64,000 nucleotides of DNA from Lucifuga dentata (taxonomy: Eukaryota; Chordata; Actinopteri; Ophidiiformes; Bythitidae). The stretch spans positions 72,105 to 136,104 of the forward strand of contig VXCM01000215.1 in NCBI GenBank assembly GCA_014773175.1. The letters are read 5' to 3'. A program made the translations under genes and the position numbers. The notes beneath the pieces are model-generated. The model saw only the letters and a list, made by a program, of their open reading frames with translations, ran no database searches and was not told where the DNA came from. Each line of letters begins with the position of its first letter. Positions within the stretch are counted from its first letter, which is position 1. Below, in pieces: positions 35,239 to 49,200 of this stretch.

Positions 35239-38200
35239 CATCAGTGATAGTTACTGCCTTTTGATCATCTGTTTCCAGATACAAGGATTACACTGGAATA
35301 CACTCCCACTTGTCGAGCTGAAAGCCACCTGGTTCAAGCGGTAACAGCAACAGCGCTTTAGATTTTCAGAACACTTTATTTTAGGAGCTCTGGTGGTGTT
35401 TTTCCCCTTCATATTGCTGGGGATTTCCTCTCCTCCCCCTGGGACGTCCTGTTATCTGAGCTGTGACTCAGTGGAAGGATTTAATTCCAGTGACCGTTCC
35501 TCTTTTCCTTCTACTTTACTACATTTGATGGATGCAGGCAGTTTTCCGAATATAAACTCCACAATAAACATCTCAGTTCACACAGCATTGTATTTACCAT
35601 GGTGTTTCAGCAGATTTGGGACTCAAACTATCAGGTTATTTCACGGACAAATTCACAAAAGCAAAAGGAAAGGAAATACTACTATTGAGCCAGACAGATC
35701 AGTCATTCTCTCCCACTCTAGCAGCTGAATGAAGGATTGTGCAGGTCTGGATAACAGGAAATGGTCTTTAAAGGTAAACCAATATAACAGCTCAAGCTCA
35801 AAACTTGGGATTGTGAAATATTTAGAAACCATCTTTTATTGCTTAAGAAAATGTGATGGGAGTTCATCTATATAGAACAAATGCAGTTTTGATTTTAACA
35901 AACATGGACGAGAAATTTAGGCAAACACAGGTTCAGTTTGGAGGAGAATACTGACTGAAATGGCACTGAACACTGGACAAGCTTCTGCTCAAGACTCAAG
36001 CAATACAGCAGGAATAATCAGGTCAACCACTGCAGTAGTTAAGGACTTATTTTTATATTTTCATACCACTGCTCTCTTTGAATCATAAATTATGTGAATG
36101 ATTTAAATTTCACTGGGATTTGGGGTTGTTGCAGCATGAATGACACATTCCTGCTCCAAAACTGGACTTGATGGTCAAAGGCCAAGAAGAAGGGAAAAGA
36201 ATAATTAGTAGCACATCTGGGTTAATACTCTTTGTAAAGCCACAAATAAAGGTACTGGCTTCCATCTTCTGCAACTGACCGATGAGGGAAACCTTGGAAA
36301 GCATACATTTTTACATTTTTTTCACTTCCAGCTCTTTTTATGTCACAAGTCCCCTAATTAATCTTAACAACTTCAACCTCCTGAGTGGTTACCATGGAAG
36401 ACCTGCCAGCTTTGTCCAGTCTCTGACCTCTGTATCATTTTCCAGATGGCTATGACACAGCCCTGACACGTTAAACTAAGAGGTTTCCTGCTTGATCTCA
36501 TCTGTTAAAACCTTTCCCAGGATTTCTTTTTTTTTTTTTTTNTTTTTTTTTTTTTTGTGCTGCAACCCGATGAAAAAATCTGACCTTAACTGGGTGTCAA
36601 TCCCTGTGTGCCTTCAGCTAAGACCTCAGGCCTGATTAATTAAACCCAGTGACGACAGTTTGGCCAAACTGCTCTGTCACACAAGAGTAATTAACATTAG
36701 TATGTGCTGTGAAGTGAAAAGAGGGAGAAAGATGGCGAGTAAGGTCAGCTGTGCCCGAGGGTCTCTTGTTAAACATCTGGGTGGGGTGAACTCTGACCTC
36801 CCTGACCCGTTCTTAGGTTAACACGTCAGTTTGTAATTTTTTCTCCTCCCTAGAAAGTCAATAAATGCTGTTGCTGCAGCGTCACTCCCAAAACCTGCTG
36901 AGTGGAGATAAAAATATGATGACAAGTGCCATAAAAGATAAAGTTCTTAAAATAAAAGTTTTGCTTTGTCATTGACGCTATTGAAAATCTCAAGGAAGGC
37001 TGAACACACAAAGTTAATTAATGCATGAGATACAAACCAAAGCACTCTAAATTTTGCTTATGAGTGTGGAGATTCAGATGAGTCTTGTCAAAGTTTAATA
37101 TTTAGACATTTTCCTCTCTGTTGTCCATCTTCCAGGCTTTCATATTGTTTCTGCAATAAAGCAATCATCACAGGGGTTCAGGGTCAGAATGTGTGTGAAT
37201 GTGTGTCTGGAAATTACAAATTAATCTGGATCAGGTTTCATGAAAAACATTGTTAAAATCAACATGAGAAATTACTTCAGACATACAACATATGCTTTGA
37301 GAGAATAGATTTTAAATAATCCATCAGCATATGGCCTCAAACATACACATGCATCTCTGTGCTCCACTAGAAAAGATCAAAAGGAACCAAATGAAGTTTT
37401 CTCACCTGTAACAGATATTTTCACCTCAGTCCTAAGTGACTTTATCAACAGGTAATTCATTCATCCCAGGAGTCTCATTGGAATTTTCAGGATTTCATTA
37501 AAGCTATGAGTATTTTCTTATTCCTGGTTTGACAGAAAAATGCAAAAGCTGAAATCTGTAACTTTCTGCACATTCAAAAGTGTCAGAATGTTGGAGAATT
37601 TACTGTTGATGTTGTATAAGTGCAATTTTAATGTTTCATCATGCTCTAAAATACAAGTGGTTATAATTAAAAATTAGATGATTTTAATGCTGCTCAGATA
37701 CCTGTCATGAGGTGTTTTATGCTACTTCAAAATTTAACAGTTTTGGCTATGGAAAGTTGGTAGACAGTGAGGCATTCTCTCATTTCAGCCTGATTGTCAT
37801 GGTTGTATTATATTTATGACTTTCAACAGGTGTTTCTAGATATTTTGTCATATTTTGTCATCTTGAGCTGTTTTCTTTCCTACCAGTCAGACCAATTACA
37901 TTTTGAGATGTATACACAGATTATTTCATAATGCCTTCTTCAGGACAGATGTGTTTGTGAAACAAAGTCAGATGTTAAGGGGGTTCTGTTGGCCACATTT
38001 TGCCTGCCAGAACCAGGATTTCTCAAAAATGAGAAGCAGACTTTTTTTTTNTTGGCCACATTTTGCCTGCCAGAACCAGGATTTCTCAAAAATGAGAAGC
38101 AGACTTTTTTTTTTTATAATGAACAGATGTCTAATTTCAGACCTCCTGTTTGCCCCTCTATGCCAAACCACTTCCTCGCAGTACCCTCCACATAACGGCT

Positions 38201-40142
38201 TTAGTCTAGACCTGAAACCGAGACCTTTCAGCTTCTCACCTCTGTGGCTCAGTCACACATGACATCCATCAGCAAATGTCCTAAAATAGTACCCAAGGCT
38301 GAGTAATGGCTGAGGTCCAAAAAGGATGACTGTTCACTATTTTTAGTGGCAGCTAGCATTGTTTCCTGTCAAAGCCAAGGCCTGAAAATAAATGTTTAAG
38401 TGGAGCAGAGGGTGTCAGAGCAGCTTCAGTCTGACTGCTTAGGATTCTTGGAGGAAGAAATCCTTTTAGTTGTGCTGTGATCTTTGGCAGGACACCTGCG
38501 CTGTCTGCCTGTGCTGCTTTGGTGGTTGCAGGGGAGGTAAAGACATTCAAGAGGAGCACGTGCAGAAATTTAGAGAACATCTGTGCCCTGTTCAAGGGTC
38601 AGATCCCATCATTATTTATTCTCCCTGCTCAATTAGACTGGAGAGTCTGTAAACTCTCCTACCCAGCGGGGAAGTTGGAGCACACATGGGTGGACGTGCG
38701 GATACACACATTCATGCTTGAGCACACAGATGCTCAGACAAACTTCTAGCTAAGGTGCACACATGCAAGACTGCACACACAGGCAGGGAACTCAATGCAT
38801 CAGCAGGGAATAACACACACACACACACACACACACGGAAATCTCTTCTGTGAGATCCATGCTGATCTCATGGTGACCCTTATTTAACTTTGACAGGTAA
38901 TCTCAGCATATGCTTTCATTTCCTGAGGTGCTCTTTAGAGGAAGAGGCCAGTGTTCCAGCATACAGTAGAGTGTGTGTTGATTTTATTGCTTGTGACCCT
39001 GCATGACCGGAGTAGAAACCATTGCCAGATGGGGCTCTCCCATGTAGATTGAGGGGTGTCGATCAATATCTCTCTGTCTCTGAGTGTTTCAGGATGGGTG
39101 TTGATGTTATGGAAGTGTAAGGCACCATCACTATTCACTGTCTCAGCAGCACATACAGAAACGCTCATTCCAGATGGAATCTGGAGCATCTGATGGTTTT
39201 GTTCATACTGTGACAGGATGAATTGTGTGCTGTAAGCCGATCAGTTAGTCAGTCAGTCAGTCAGTCAGCTGTGGAGTTATTCACTGAAGTTACTTTGTTC
39301 TGCAGGCAATTGCATCTGTTACTTTTGAATTGTTGCTCATGTCATAATTTGTAGATAAGTTTACACTTATTCATATAACCTCAATTTGATATCAATAATA
39401 ATTGCCTCAGAGAGTTATGCTGCATTCGACAGACCTTGGAACTCGGATTTTTCTGACTTCTTACTTGGAAAAATGCGTTGGAACGGCACTTGAAGTCGGA
39501 GCTCCGACTGGGNTTCTGACTTCTTACTTGGAAAAATGCGTTGGAACGGCACTTGAAGTCGGAGCTCCGACTGGGAAACTCGGACTAAAATTATCAACCC
39601 CGACTTCACGAGTATGACGTCACTCAACATGGTGGCGCCTGTGGAAGCGAGCTTTGTGAATGGAAATGATCAGCTAACTGGTGAATAAAGTATTTTTTCT
39701 TGCATGAAATTGAAATAAAAAGGTCAAAATATATCGCCAAGTTAACTATCTACAGTGTATAANTTTCTTGCATGAAATTGAAATAAAAAGGTCAAAATAT
39801 ATCGCCAAGTTAACTATCTACAGTGTATAATAACTGTTAGTGATTGATACGTAAGTGTAAATAATTTCAGAATATTACTTGTCTGCACAAAGTTTAATAC
39901 ATACACACTGTGATTAATATCATTGTTAACAACACAACCAAACAGTCCTATAATCTAACTTTACTTTAGTTAGCATTTATTACAAAGTTTATTTAATCTT
40001 ACAGTATTTATTGGTGTTCAGCCATGCTTTTTTGTTTATATCTGGCTGGAACACTTTAAGATCAAAAGTTGGAAATTCCAACTGGGAAAAATCCGAGTTC
40101 CGAGGTTGCTCGAACGCAGTATAAGAAGAGCAAAAAAAGTGC

Positions 40143-40173
<31 letters not shown>

Positions 40174-40754
40174 CTTCACTTCTTCAAAAGTATTTTCATT
40201 GCTCTGTGTGGTTTCTGGTTTTGAACTGAATCCATGAAATAAACCTACAGTTTAATTTTTTCTATTGTGTCTTGTTCTCATGTGAGCTGCAGCGAACGTC
40301 ATGTTATAACAGCTGTTTCTTCAAAATAATATATTGTCTTGGCAGCACTGACAAACTTCATGTGAGCATTAAAATGTAGGTTCATGAAGGCAGAGCCCGA
40401 CCAGTATACAGTACATCAGTAGAGCAGATTGTATAAACCCAGATGAGTATTAAATATCTGCTTACATTTTGTTCTATGCAAAAATGAAATTTCACAATAT
40501 AAATTTCAGAACATAAATTTTTTGCTGGCTGCATTTTCATTACACCCAAGTTTAATATATTTTTGCTGTATTTTAGGATTTGCCATGGCATTTTGGTCAC
40601 TGCTTTAATATTACTTTTTCATATTCATTTCAACTTAAAAACAACATATTTTCCTGAATGATTCTTCAACAGCTCTTAGCCACTTGTTAGGTTTATATCT
40701 CTCATGCATTTCCTCGCTCATGCAGACGTAGATGCTCATCCAGCGCGCAATCTG

Positions 40755-40790
<36 letters not shown>

Positions 40791-43177
40791 TCCCTGTGTG
40801 GCCACACAGGATCTGCTACAACAGGAAACAATCTATGCTATGTGATCAACATACAAGCAAAAAAATGTAAGATTATAAGCAGATTACCCACATGTGGGGC
40901 AGCTCTTTCCATTGCTACCCTTCACGCTGTGGAGAATTCAGGCCTGGAGTTATATTCTGTTGTGGTCACTTCTTATAGCCGCTTATGTGAGCTCACTTTC
41001 CCTTAAATATGTCCAATCATGGAAACACAGACTTGCACTCTCTCTTTCACTTGGCATGGAATGAAAACCAAATGGATACACTTGGACTCCTCCGGAGTCA
41101 ATTGGTTTCCATTAGCCTGCATCCACAACGCTAGTGGTCCACTACCTCCAACAGTAGAGGCTTTGCTAGCTGTCGTAGTGAGGGTGCCCTTGTAACAAAG
41201 AACAATAGAGGGCAGGGTAAAGTGAAAACAGCTTTTTATAATGAAGGATGGAAATCCTAGCTGGAATAGTATTTACAGCCTCAAGCGAAGTACACATGGA
41301 GCATATTATTGCCATGTCTGAATTTAGGATTGTAAGGAATTAGTATAGCTTTGAGTTCTGCTTCATGGATTTGGTTCTGTATGTTTTCATTCCAAGTAAG
41401 ATTTTGACTTCAGTCTCTCTCTTCTGATTCTATTTCACATAATTTCATCAGACTATCTTTTACAGAAAATGTATTTGAGCTGCATGTGCTTGGCAGATGA
41501 CTCTGAAATTGCAGCAACAAAGACGAGCCAGCGGCATCACTGAAATTACAAGCAGCGTCTGACTCCTTGCTGTTTCATTCATGTTGTACACAACCACAAC
41601 TTAGATCACACAGTGCTGTCGAAAAGCCTGTGCACACCCTGCTATCAGCAGATTCTCTGCCCTGACCCCATCTTTTCTGAAGCAGGGCAGTATCATCACC
41701 ACTCGCCCTATAAAACTACTTATTTTGGTGATGATATCATCCCTTTTACATCCAGACTCACAGCTGGCATTGTAAAAGCACTGAAGCAAGACGATAGGAA
41801 AGAAGTAATCACAGTCCTTAGCTGAGTTTTCCACAGTGGAGATCCAGTCTCCTCTGAAGAATGTTATCTGAAGAATAGAGTTGAAGTCCAGCCCCCTCTC
41901 CTGTAGTCGATTTTCCACTACCATCTGTAACTCGGTGGGTTTTGACATGGACGGTTTCATTCATTGCTCTTTTTGAAGACTTGTTCCCATGGTTATCTAC
42001 ACATATTCTAACATAAGCATGTAGCTAATGTATCAGGTTGTCAAATTTGAACATCTTGTCTTTTTAATCAAGATATAATGACAGTTCTTTGGTTGGCATT
42101 CAACAACATATATCCCATGAAGCTTTGAGAGTGTGCCAACAGCTATGAAAATTGATTTATAAGTTTTGGGCCTGACGTATGAGCAAGTCAGCCAGGGCTG
42201 GGATTTTATTTGTAAAAGTGCATAAATCTTAAGGTGTTTTGCACGTCAGCCATTCCTTTTAGGTACTTGATTATAACTTCCAAGTTCCAGAGGCTCTGAA
42301 GAGTGGAAATTGTTTGTCAGAAGGTCTGTGCAGTATTTATGTACTTACTAGCTGCAGCTTTGAAGTTTACTACCTGACTTACTCACCTGATTTGGCTCCA
42401 TCAGACATTCGCCTCCTCCCAAACATAAAAAAGGCTTTAGCTGGAGCCTGTTTGGCCCAAAGTGATGACATCATATCAACTGCAGGAATTTTTTTTTCTG
42501 TTGATCAGCATTTGCAGCAGTTTGTTGAAGGTGGAAGGAGATTATATTGAAAGATAAATAACCGCTACAGCTCTGAGTTAGAGCTTTCTATGCTAGGTTC
42601 AGAACTTATCAATCGAACTTTGAAGAAAAATGTTAATTAAAACAAGCAGTGACCAGTGAAGTTGTTCTTCTTGGGTAAATTTTTTTTTAAAGTTAATTGC
42701 ACTTTTTTAGGTGAGCCAAATATCTCTGAAACGACTGATTAGTGCTTCTTTTCAGGCTGAGGCGGCCTCCGGCGCTGTGTGTCTGAGGTCAGAGGCTCTT
42801 TTGTCATTGCTGGAGAATGTGAGGCATGTGGGTTTCTGGGACATCTCACCATTAGGTTATCAGCCTGGCACACTGATGACCTCTGACCTCAGTTCTGTCC
42901 AGCCAATGGAAAAGGCTGAGGGGTTCTCCTTTACCCACTGATGTCTACAGGCACAAACTTGCTCCAACACCCAGGCAATACCAGTTTCAGATGGTAGTGA
43001 TCAAGAGAGGCTAATGACATTTCTTCTGAAAGCAAACACACAATGCAACTAATCATTTGGATTTTATTGTGGTGTAGAACGTCTGTTCATAGATATGACA
43101 CACACAAATTACATGACATCGCTCAACAGACGTCTTTCTGAGGGTCCTATTAGATCTACAGACTGCGGACCAGGTGT

Positions 43178-43229
<52 letters not shown>

Positions 43230-46200
43230 CTTGGTGGGGGTTTGACCTGAATTCCAGCCAGCCTGCTGTGTGTCAACAATGCTAGATTTGTGTAATGTGA
43301 CAGCAGCAACAGGAATAAGTTGTTTACGAAAGAAGTTCAAATCTCTTTTAGATTCCAGTGAAGAGTATTTTTACATCCAGAAGCCTGTGGATGGTTTTTA
43401 ATAACCGCTGACATTTTTTTTCTAAGCAACGTATCTCACAAAGTAACAAATTGATGGGATATCATTTTAAGGACAGATTGTTCTTTAGACAAGGATCAGT
43501 CAGTTAGACTTTGATGATGACCAGGATGTGGAATTTCTGCCATAACAAGTTTTTAGTCATAACAGTCACATTGAGTTATTCTGCTGGGTTAAAGTTCCAG
43601 TGTCCATGACCAGGCCAGCTGCTGAACATCACTTTGTTTACTTGCTATTTTCTAGGAAAATCAAACCTAGAAGACAAATGATAAGCAAGCAGCAACCACA
43701 GGGAGGGTGTGGTAAACCAACTGGATGTCAAAACAGTTTTATTTACACTATTTCCCACAAGTGAATTAAACTCATTTGCTGTGTTGAGAGATGTGTATGT
43801 GTGTGTGTTTATTGGTGTAATTTAACAATTCAGAAATGGAGGTTGTTATGATCAGTAAATAAGATAAACATGACATATAGATAAAGTTGAATATGGTGTT
43901 AGATCAGTGCCATCAGGATTTGTATGTGTATTAGTCTATGGTTGTGCTAACTGAATAAGTCGTGCGTTTAACGTAAGTAAAGTAAATAAGTTGTTGTTTA
44001 AAGTTGTAACTTTTTGAATCATATTCTCACAGATACAAGAGATTACAAAAACATAATTTTGGATACAAGTTATTCAGTTATGCACGACTTATTCAGTTAC
44101 GCACAACCATAGACTAATATGCAATCAAATCCTGATGGCACTGATCTAATGCCATAGTTGAACTACACCAAAACCTGATAATCTGAGCTGGAAATGATCT
44201 TTTTCAGGTGTTTATCTTTGTGTTTTTGAGGCATCAAACCTGAAACCTCTGCAGCAGTGATGTGAATCTCTTCTGAAGCTCCAGCCATTTGCAAAAGTTA
44301 TTCTAAATGAAAAGCTGTGGAATGGAATGGAAGAAGCTCCAATGTCAAGGTTCTATTCAGCAGAATAAGAGTTTGTTTACCTTTTAATTATAATTTATTT
44401 ACAAAAGTAAAACTGTGGCCACAGATCAATAGACAGATACGGCCGCTCACACATGCAAATAAATGTACAAGTTTGGAGTTTCACACGCATGTTACATTTC
44501 ATCTGGATTTTTACATTCACAGTAAGTGTGTGTAAAAATAACAGATGAAAGGTAATGATGTGTCAACCCCTAACACGGTGCTGTGTCTGGAGAGTTAGAA
44601 CAGCATCCCAGAGGGATGTATTGACAGCCTGATAATTTGTGTAAAATGAGACCTTATAAGCTCGGAGTTGATTCAACTTTATTCCCACAGAGTTAAATCA
44701 ACTCCTCTCTGACATAGTGTCGACAAAGACTGAACACTATAAACTTCACAGAGGTAGAATTTATAGTTGGATTGGATTGCATTAGATCGTACGCAGATGG
44801 ACTTAATAAATCGGTAACTCAGTATGTGAGCAGAGTTTATTTTGACCCTCCTGTTAAAAATGCACTTAGAATAAATTTGAGTTACTGTTGCTGTCACATG
44901 CATGTAGCATGTGCCAAGATCTCCCAGCAGATGATTGTGTGTGTGTGCGTGCATGTATATGTGTGTGTGTGTGTACAATCCGTAAAACATTTCTCAGTTG
45001 TTAGTTGTGTTTCCAGCTATTTCAGGAATTTGTTCAGTTCATGATATTGGTTCCAACTTGTCTGTTTTATATTTAAATTGTCTGCGTGAATTTACTGTAT
45101 ATAATGATTTATTACCCTTCATAATGAAACCGTATTTCTCAATTCATTTGTTAATACTTTCAATGGTTTTGTTGTTGTTTGTGCTGTTTTATATTTAATG
45201 ATACCACATAGAAAATTTATCACGATTAGAGGAATCAGGGGACTTCAGCCTTAGTTTAACTCCCATCTGTGTTTGCACTGTAAGCATAAAAATGTATTTA
45301 CTCTCAGCTGGTGGCGGAGAATAAATAAATAAATAAATAACCCCAACCCTAACCCTCATCAGTGAAAGTTTGTTAGATACAGGATCTTCATAAAGACAGA
45401 ATAATGGAAGAAGAAAAATAAGCGGTGTGTGTTCATTTTACTGTAGTAAGAGAAGAAAGAAGAGAATGGAGATTAAATCATTAAGCATTAAATTCAAAGA
45501 AACAGATGTTTAGCCATTGCCAAAGTCACTGCTTACTTTTCTCAATGGATATTGCAGGTTTTGGTTAACTTAAATTGGCCTTTTACCTCCCACTGAGTGT
45601 TTAGCTGACAAATGTGTTCATCCCCTGGTAGATTTTGTGGTCAAGCACCAAGCTTCTCTGCTCCCGCCTCCTCCTTCTCACCCATAAATTCTATCTGGTC
45701 GTCCCCTGAGGGAGCATCTCCTGGAACCAGTTTCACCCTCTCTAGTGGTGGTCTCTGCAGGGGAACTCCGCTCTTTAACGCTGAGGGAATGAATGAGGGA
45801 AAGACTTGAACATACAGCATTCTATCTGTTCAGGGCCTCTGTGCATGGGGAGATGAGGCTTATTTCATGAGCCAGGGACCTGTTACAGACCCAGTTTATC
45901 ATTACAAAAACACTATAACTGGCTCTCATCAGTCTTAGAAGGCTGAGACAAGCTTCACATTAGGGACTTGTGTCTCTCTGGTCATCATATAAGAGCCGAT
46001 CCTCTGCTGTGGATCAGCTCGCATACCAATACCAGCTTTAAAAAGAGATTGAAGGAGATTCTTTGTTCTCTGCTTTGGGTAATCCTTAAACTATGCAGAT
46101 ATTACTGTTTCCCCTACTTTGTTGGCCATTTCTTGACCTTTTACATATGATTGTCCAAAGTATATCTGGAAAAGTTTTCTATTCCAGGGCTCAGAGGGTG

Positions 46201-49200
46201 GTAGTTTGATTGATGGGTTGCATGTATGATGAAATGGTGGACAGGCTTGCTTAGCCCCCCGAAGAAGGTGGATGCATTACCTCATCAGAGACTGAATCAC
46301 ATTTGAAGTCTGAAGGAGGAAATAACTCTTTCAGGGCGCTTGAACTTTTCATACTCTAATAGGGAAGATCTTCTGACACTTTGCAGTTAAAGAGCCTTAT
46401 AGATGATGTTTCTGCCTTGGCAGCTGACTCCTCATCATCTTTGATGCAAACATTCTTTGGTGACACAGGAAATCACTCTTAAGTGCATACATCCACGTGG
46501 AAACAGCCGTTTATGTAGATATGTGTGAAATGAAAATGACATATTTTGGGTGTTACATCCATTTCACGTTGTCTCCGAAGGCTTTCAAATAACTCCCCTT
46601 TAGGACATTTTAGAATGTCTACGAATCTGGGAACAAACTCATTTCAGTGATCCGTGCATCCGTCATTGGCTCTTCAATCAGTCTTAAGCCATTTTCTCAG
46701 CAGAATCCTTCAGCTGACTGTGTGGGTGGTGACGCCTTAAAGCCCTTTGTCTTCTTTAAGCTGCTTAGCATCAGGCTGATTTTCAACATCAACAAATATA
46801 TTTTATATTTCTCTGGGGTAAGTAGGGGCGGGACAGAGTGAGAACTGAGTGACTGGATGAATGCTGGCATTGTCTGCTGGGACAAACACACTCACTGCCT
46901 CACACACACACACACACATAGTTCCCAAAGTGTCGTCTTTTGTGCTTTTCCAAGCTCATGTTATATGTGAACAAAGTGTTTGTCTGTTGTGGATTTAACA
47001 CTTAAACACCACAACATGCTCACTTTTTCTTTTTTCCAGTCTGATGTCTTTACAGGCCCAATGGAAAAGCTGAGCCTGCCCACGCGCTCACATGTCACTT
47101 GAGTGGGTGACCCTTGACCCCCGTGTCTGAGTAGTCTGCCCATAAATGTTTTCTTCAAATGTTCTGTTCCTCGTAATGTCGAGAAAACGTCTCATCTCAG
47201 GAGCTTTATGGGGAAACAGAGTGAAATGTCTTACAAAATGCCCGAAGTGTTTTAGTCTCATGTTATCTCCTGATGGTAACATCTGAGTTTCTTTCTTGAA
47301 CACTGTGTAACTGCCAAGCAAGTGCAAAAGAGCCGGCCTTAGAAAAGCTTGGTTGTTAGAATTGGTGGTATTATTCTGTGTGTGGGCTTCAGCTTACCCG
47401 TCCATGTATACAGCTTTAACACACACATCACACCCTCAACCAAAAGCTCATTGACAGAGACAAAACACAACTGTTAGCCATATTTCAGATTTCTGGGTCC
47501 AGTTAGTCTTTTTTTTTTTTTTTTTTTTTTTTTTCCAGTCTAGAAAAACACACTTTTATGTGACTGGAAACTGGTGGTGCTTGTGATCGTAGGATCAGAA
47601 GTTAAAAATAAGATGTCAACTAACCAGGTCTTGTTTTTAGAAATTCCTGTGAGAAAAGAGTGTGTTACTGTATTTTGGGCAAGAGGGAATGTGAGAGAGG
47701 TGTTGGGAGGAGGGCACAAGCGCAACATAGGAGGAGGAAGGCATTATAGGTGATTTTCCAGCACATCTGCAATACTCCAAACGTACACACCTTGTGTTTT
47801 GAGGTTGGCGCACAAAGCCAGCCTTGTGTGTCCTGAAACTGCCCAGGAAGCCGGAGCAGACATGGGAAAGGTTGTGATGGTTGACTAAGGATACAGTAGC
47901 TGATGTAGTGTCGGGTGACCTCAGGATAGCTTTGAGTGAAAAGTTGTGAAGTCTTTCAGTGTGAACTCCCACGGGGCTTAGCTGGGCTGTCACTAGAGGT
48001 GGAAAGGATAATGGAGGCAGTCATTTCCCTCTGCAGTCCAGTGATGTCAGCCACAGGGCAGACTCAGCCACACATGTACAAACAACCATCTCAATTCAAG
48101 TTGCCTGGCCCACATTAGCTTCAATAATAGACATGAACTGTGTTTTGATAACTAATAGATTCAGGATTATGGTTGTCTGTTCCCCATTCTCAGTTCCTGT
48201 GAGTTCAGGCCACTGTGATCAAGAATGTTTTCTCATTTTTTTTTCTGATCAAAGCCAGCAGTTGCAGACTATACGCCCCAGACACACCACCCCAGTCCAC
48301 TGTTTGCTCCTGTATACAGCGGCATTATTATTCCACCACTGTTTTCTTTTCTATGTACAGCACGCTCTACCTGCCAAGTTTATAGGGAAAAGATGACGGA
48401 TGGAGGCTGGCGAAGGAAGGAGTGAAGGCTGGCTTTTAAAGCTCGTCATGTCTCCTGTGTCTTCATGCGGCCTTGCCTAGTGAAAGAGGCTTTTTAGCAG
48501 TGACAGCGCTGAGGCTTTTTCAGGCATTCCTTGCACATGACCTTATAGGAGGAACATGCTCTGGCCCAGGGTGGGGCAAGGACAGGCAGAAAGAGGCCAG
48601 TGTGTAGAGCTGTCAGCAGGAATGGACAGATGAGAAAAAAGAGAGGTGGGGGGGTGGAGAAAGCAAAGGAGGGAGAACATCAAGGTAGACAAGACTGCCC
48701 CTAACTTTTACCCATGACATCACCGAGATTAAAGCTCCCGTCACGCACTCCTGAGATTTTTTTCTGTACTATGTGCCTAACGTGTTAGCCATGTTGCATG
48801 TAACATGCACACCTCGACTGGCTGGCATGTTTCCATACTACCGTGAAAGTAGTGTGAGTTACAGTCCAGATCCTGTGTTAAAGTGTTGTTTGATTTAGCA
48901 GTGGAGCAAAAACAAACCCATGTCTGCTTCATTTAGCAGAGATCATCAAGTGACGTATTCACACCTTCATTGTATAATGTTGGCATTATGTGGTTAATGT
49001 GTACAGTAAATATGTGCTAAAGCAGTGTAATCCATCAAAGGTACTGAGTTAATGAAAAGGCTGATTTAAGAACACATGATGGAAAGGTTAATTTGTAGGG
49101 TTGTAATATTTTCCTGTTCAATTAGCATCACGCATAAGTCACAAATGCTTTTCTTCTATTTGCAGTGTTTGTGAGTGTGTTTGTGTGTACATATGCAGGT

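Larger units (their letters stand above)
39418..40121. mobile_element. non-autonomous TIR transposon with two assembly duplications inside
   Basis: The left end TGCTGCATTCGACAGACCTT, followed by GGAACTCGGATTTTTC, matches the reverse complement of the right end, which reads TACTGCGTTCGAGCAACCTC then GGAACTCGGATTTTTC. That makes TIRs of about 36 bp. Flanking bases are TA on both sides, a possible target duplication. No ORF. Exact duplications 39451-39512/39514-39575 and 39696-39762/39764-39830 surround Ns at 39513 and 39763. The real element is therefore probably about 570 bp rather than 704. Confidence 0.75.

Noticed and set aside
35393..35728. 111-codon + strand frame with a hydrophobic N-terminus
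   Set aside because: No family features and no supporting splice sites; it sits within p3h2 intron 1.
37903..38262. 119-codon frame with an internal peptide repeat
   Set aside because: The repeat is the 62-bp assembly duplication around N at 38051.
39245..39268. Short regularly spaced repeats considered as CRISPR-like
   Set aside because: A plain tetranucleotide microsatellite without spacers, in a vertebrate genome.
41601..41960. 119-codon minus-strand frame close to the mariner remnant
   Set aside because: Compared with mariner and with gypsy- or LINE-type proteins, and no motif was found. Its strand is opposite to the mariner remnant.
45341..45358. CCCCAACCCTAACCCTC, an interstitial telomere-like repeat
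   Set aside because: Only two CCCTAA units; expected by chance next to an AATA repeat in 64 kb.
47637..47993. 118-codon minus-strand frame
   Set aside because: No domain and no conservation cue; consistent with chance in 38 kb of intron.
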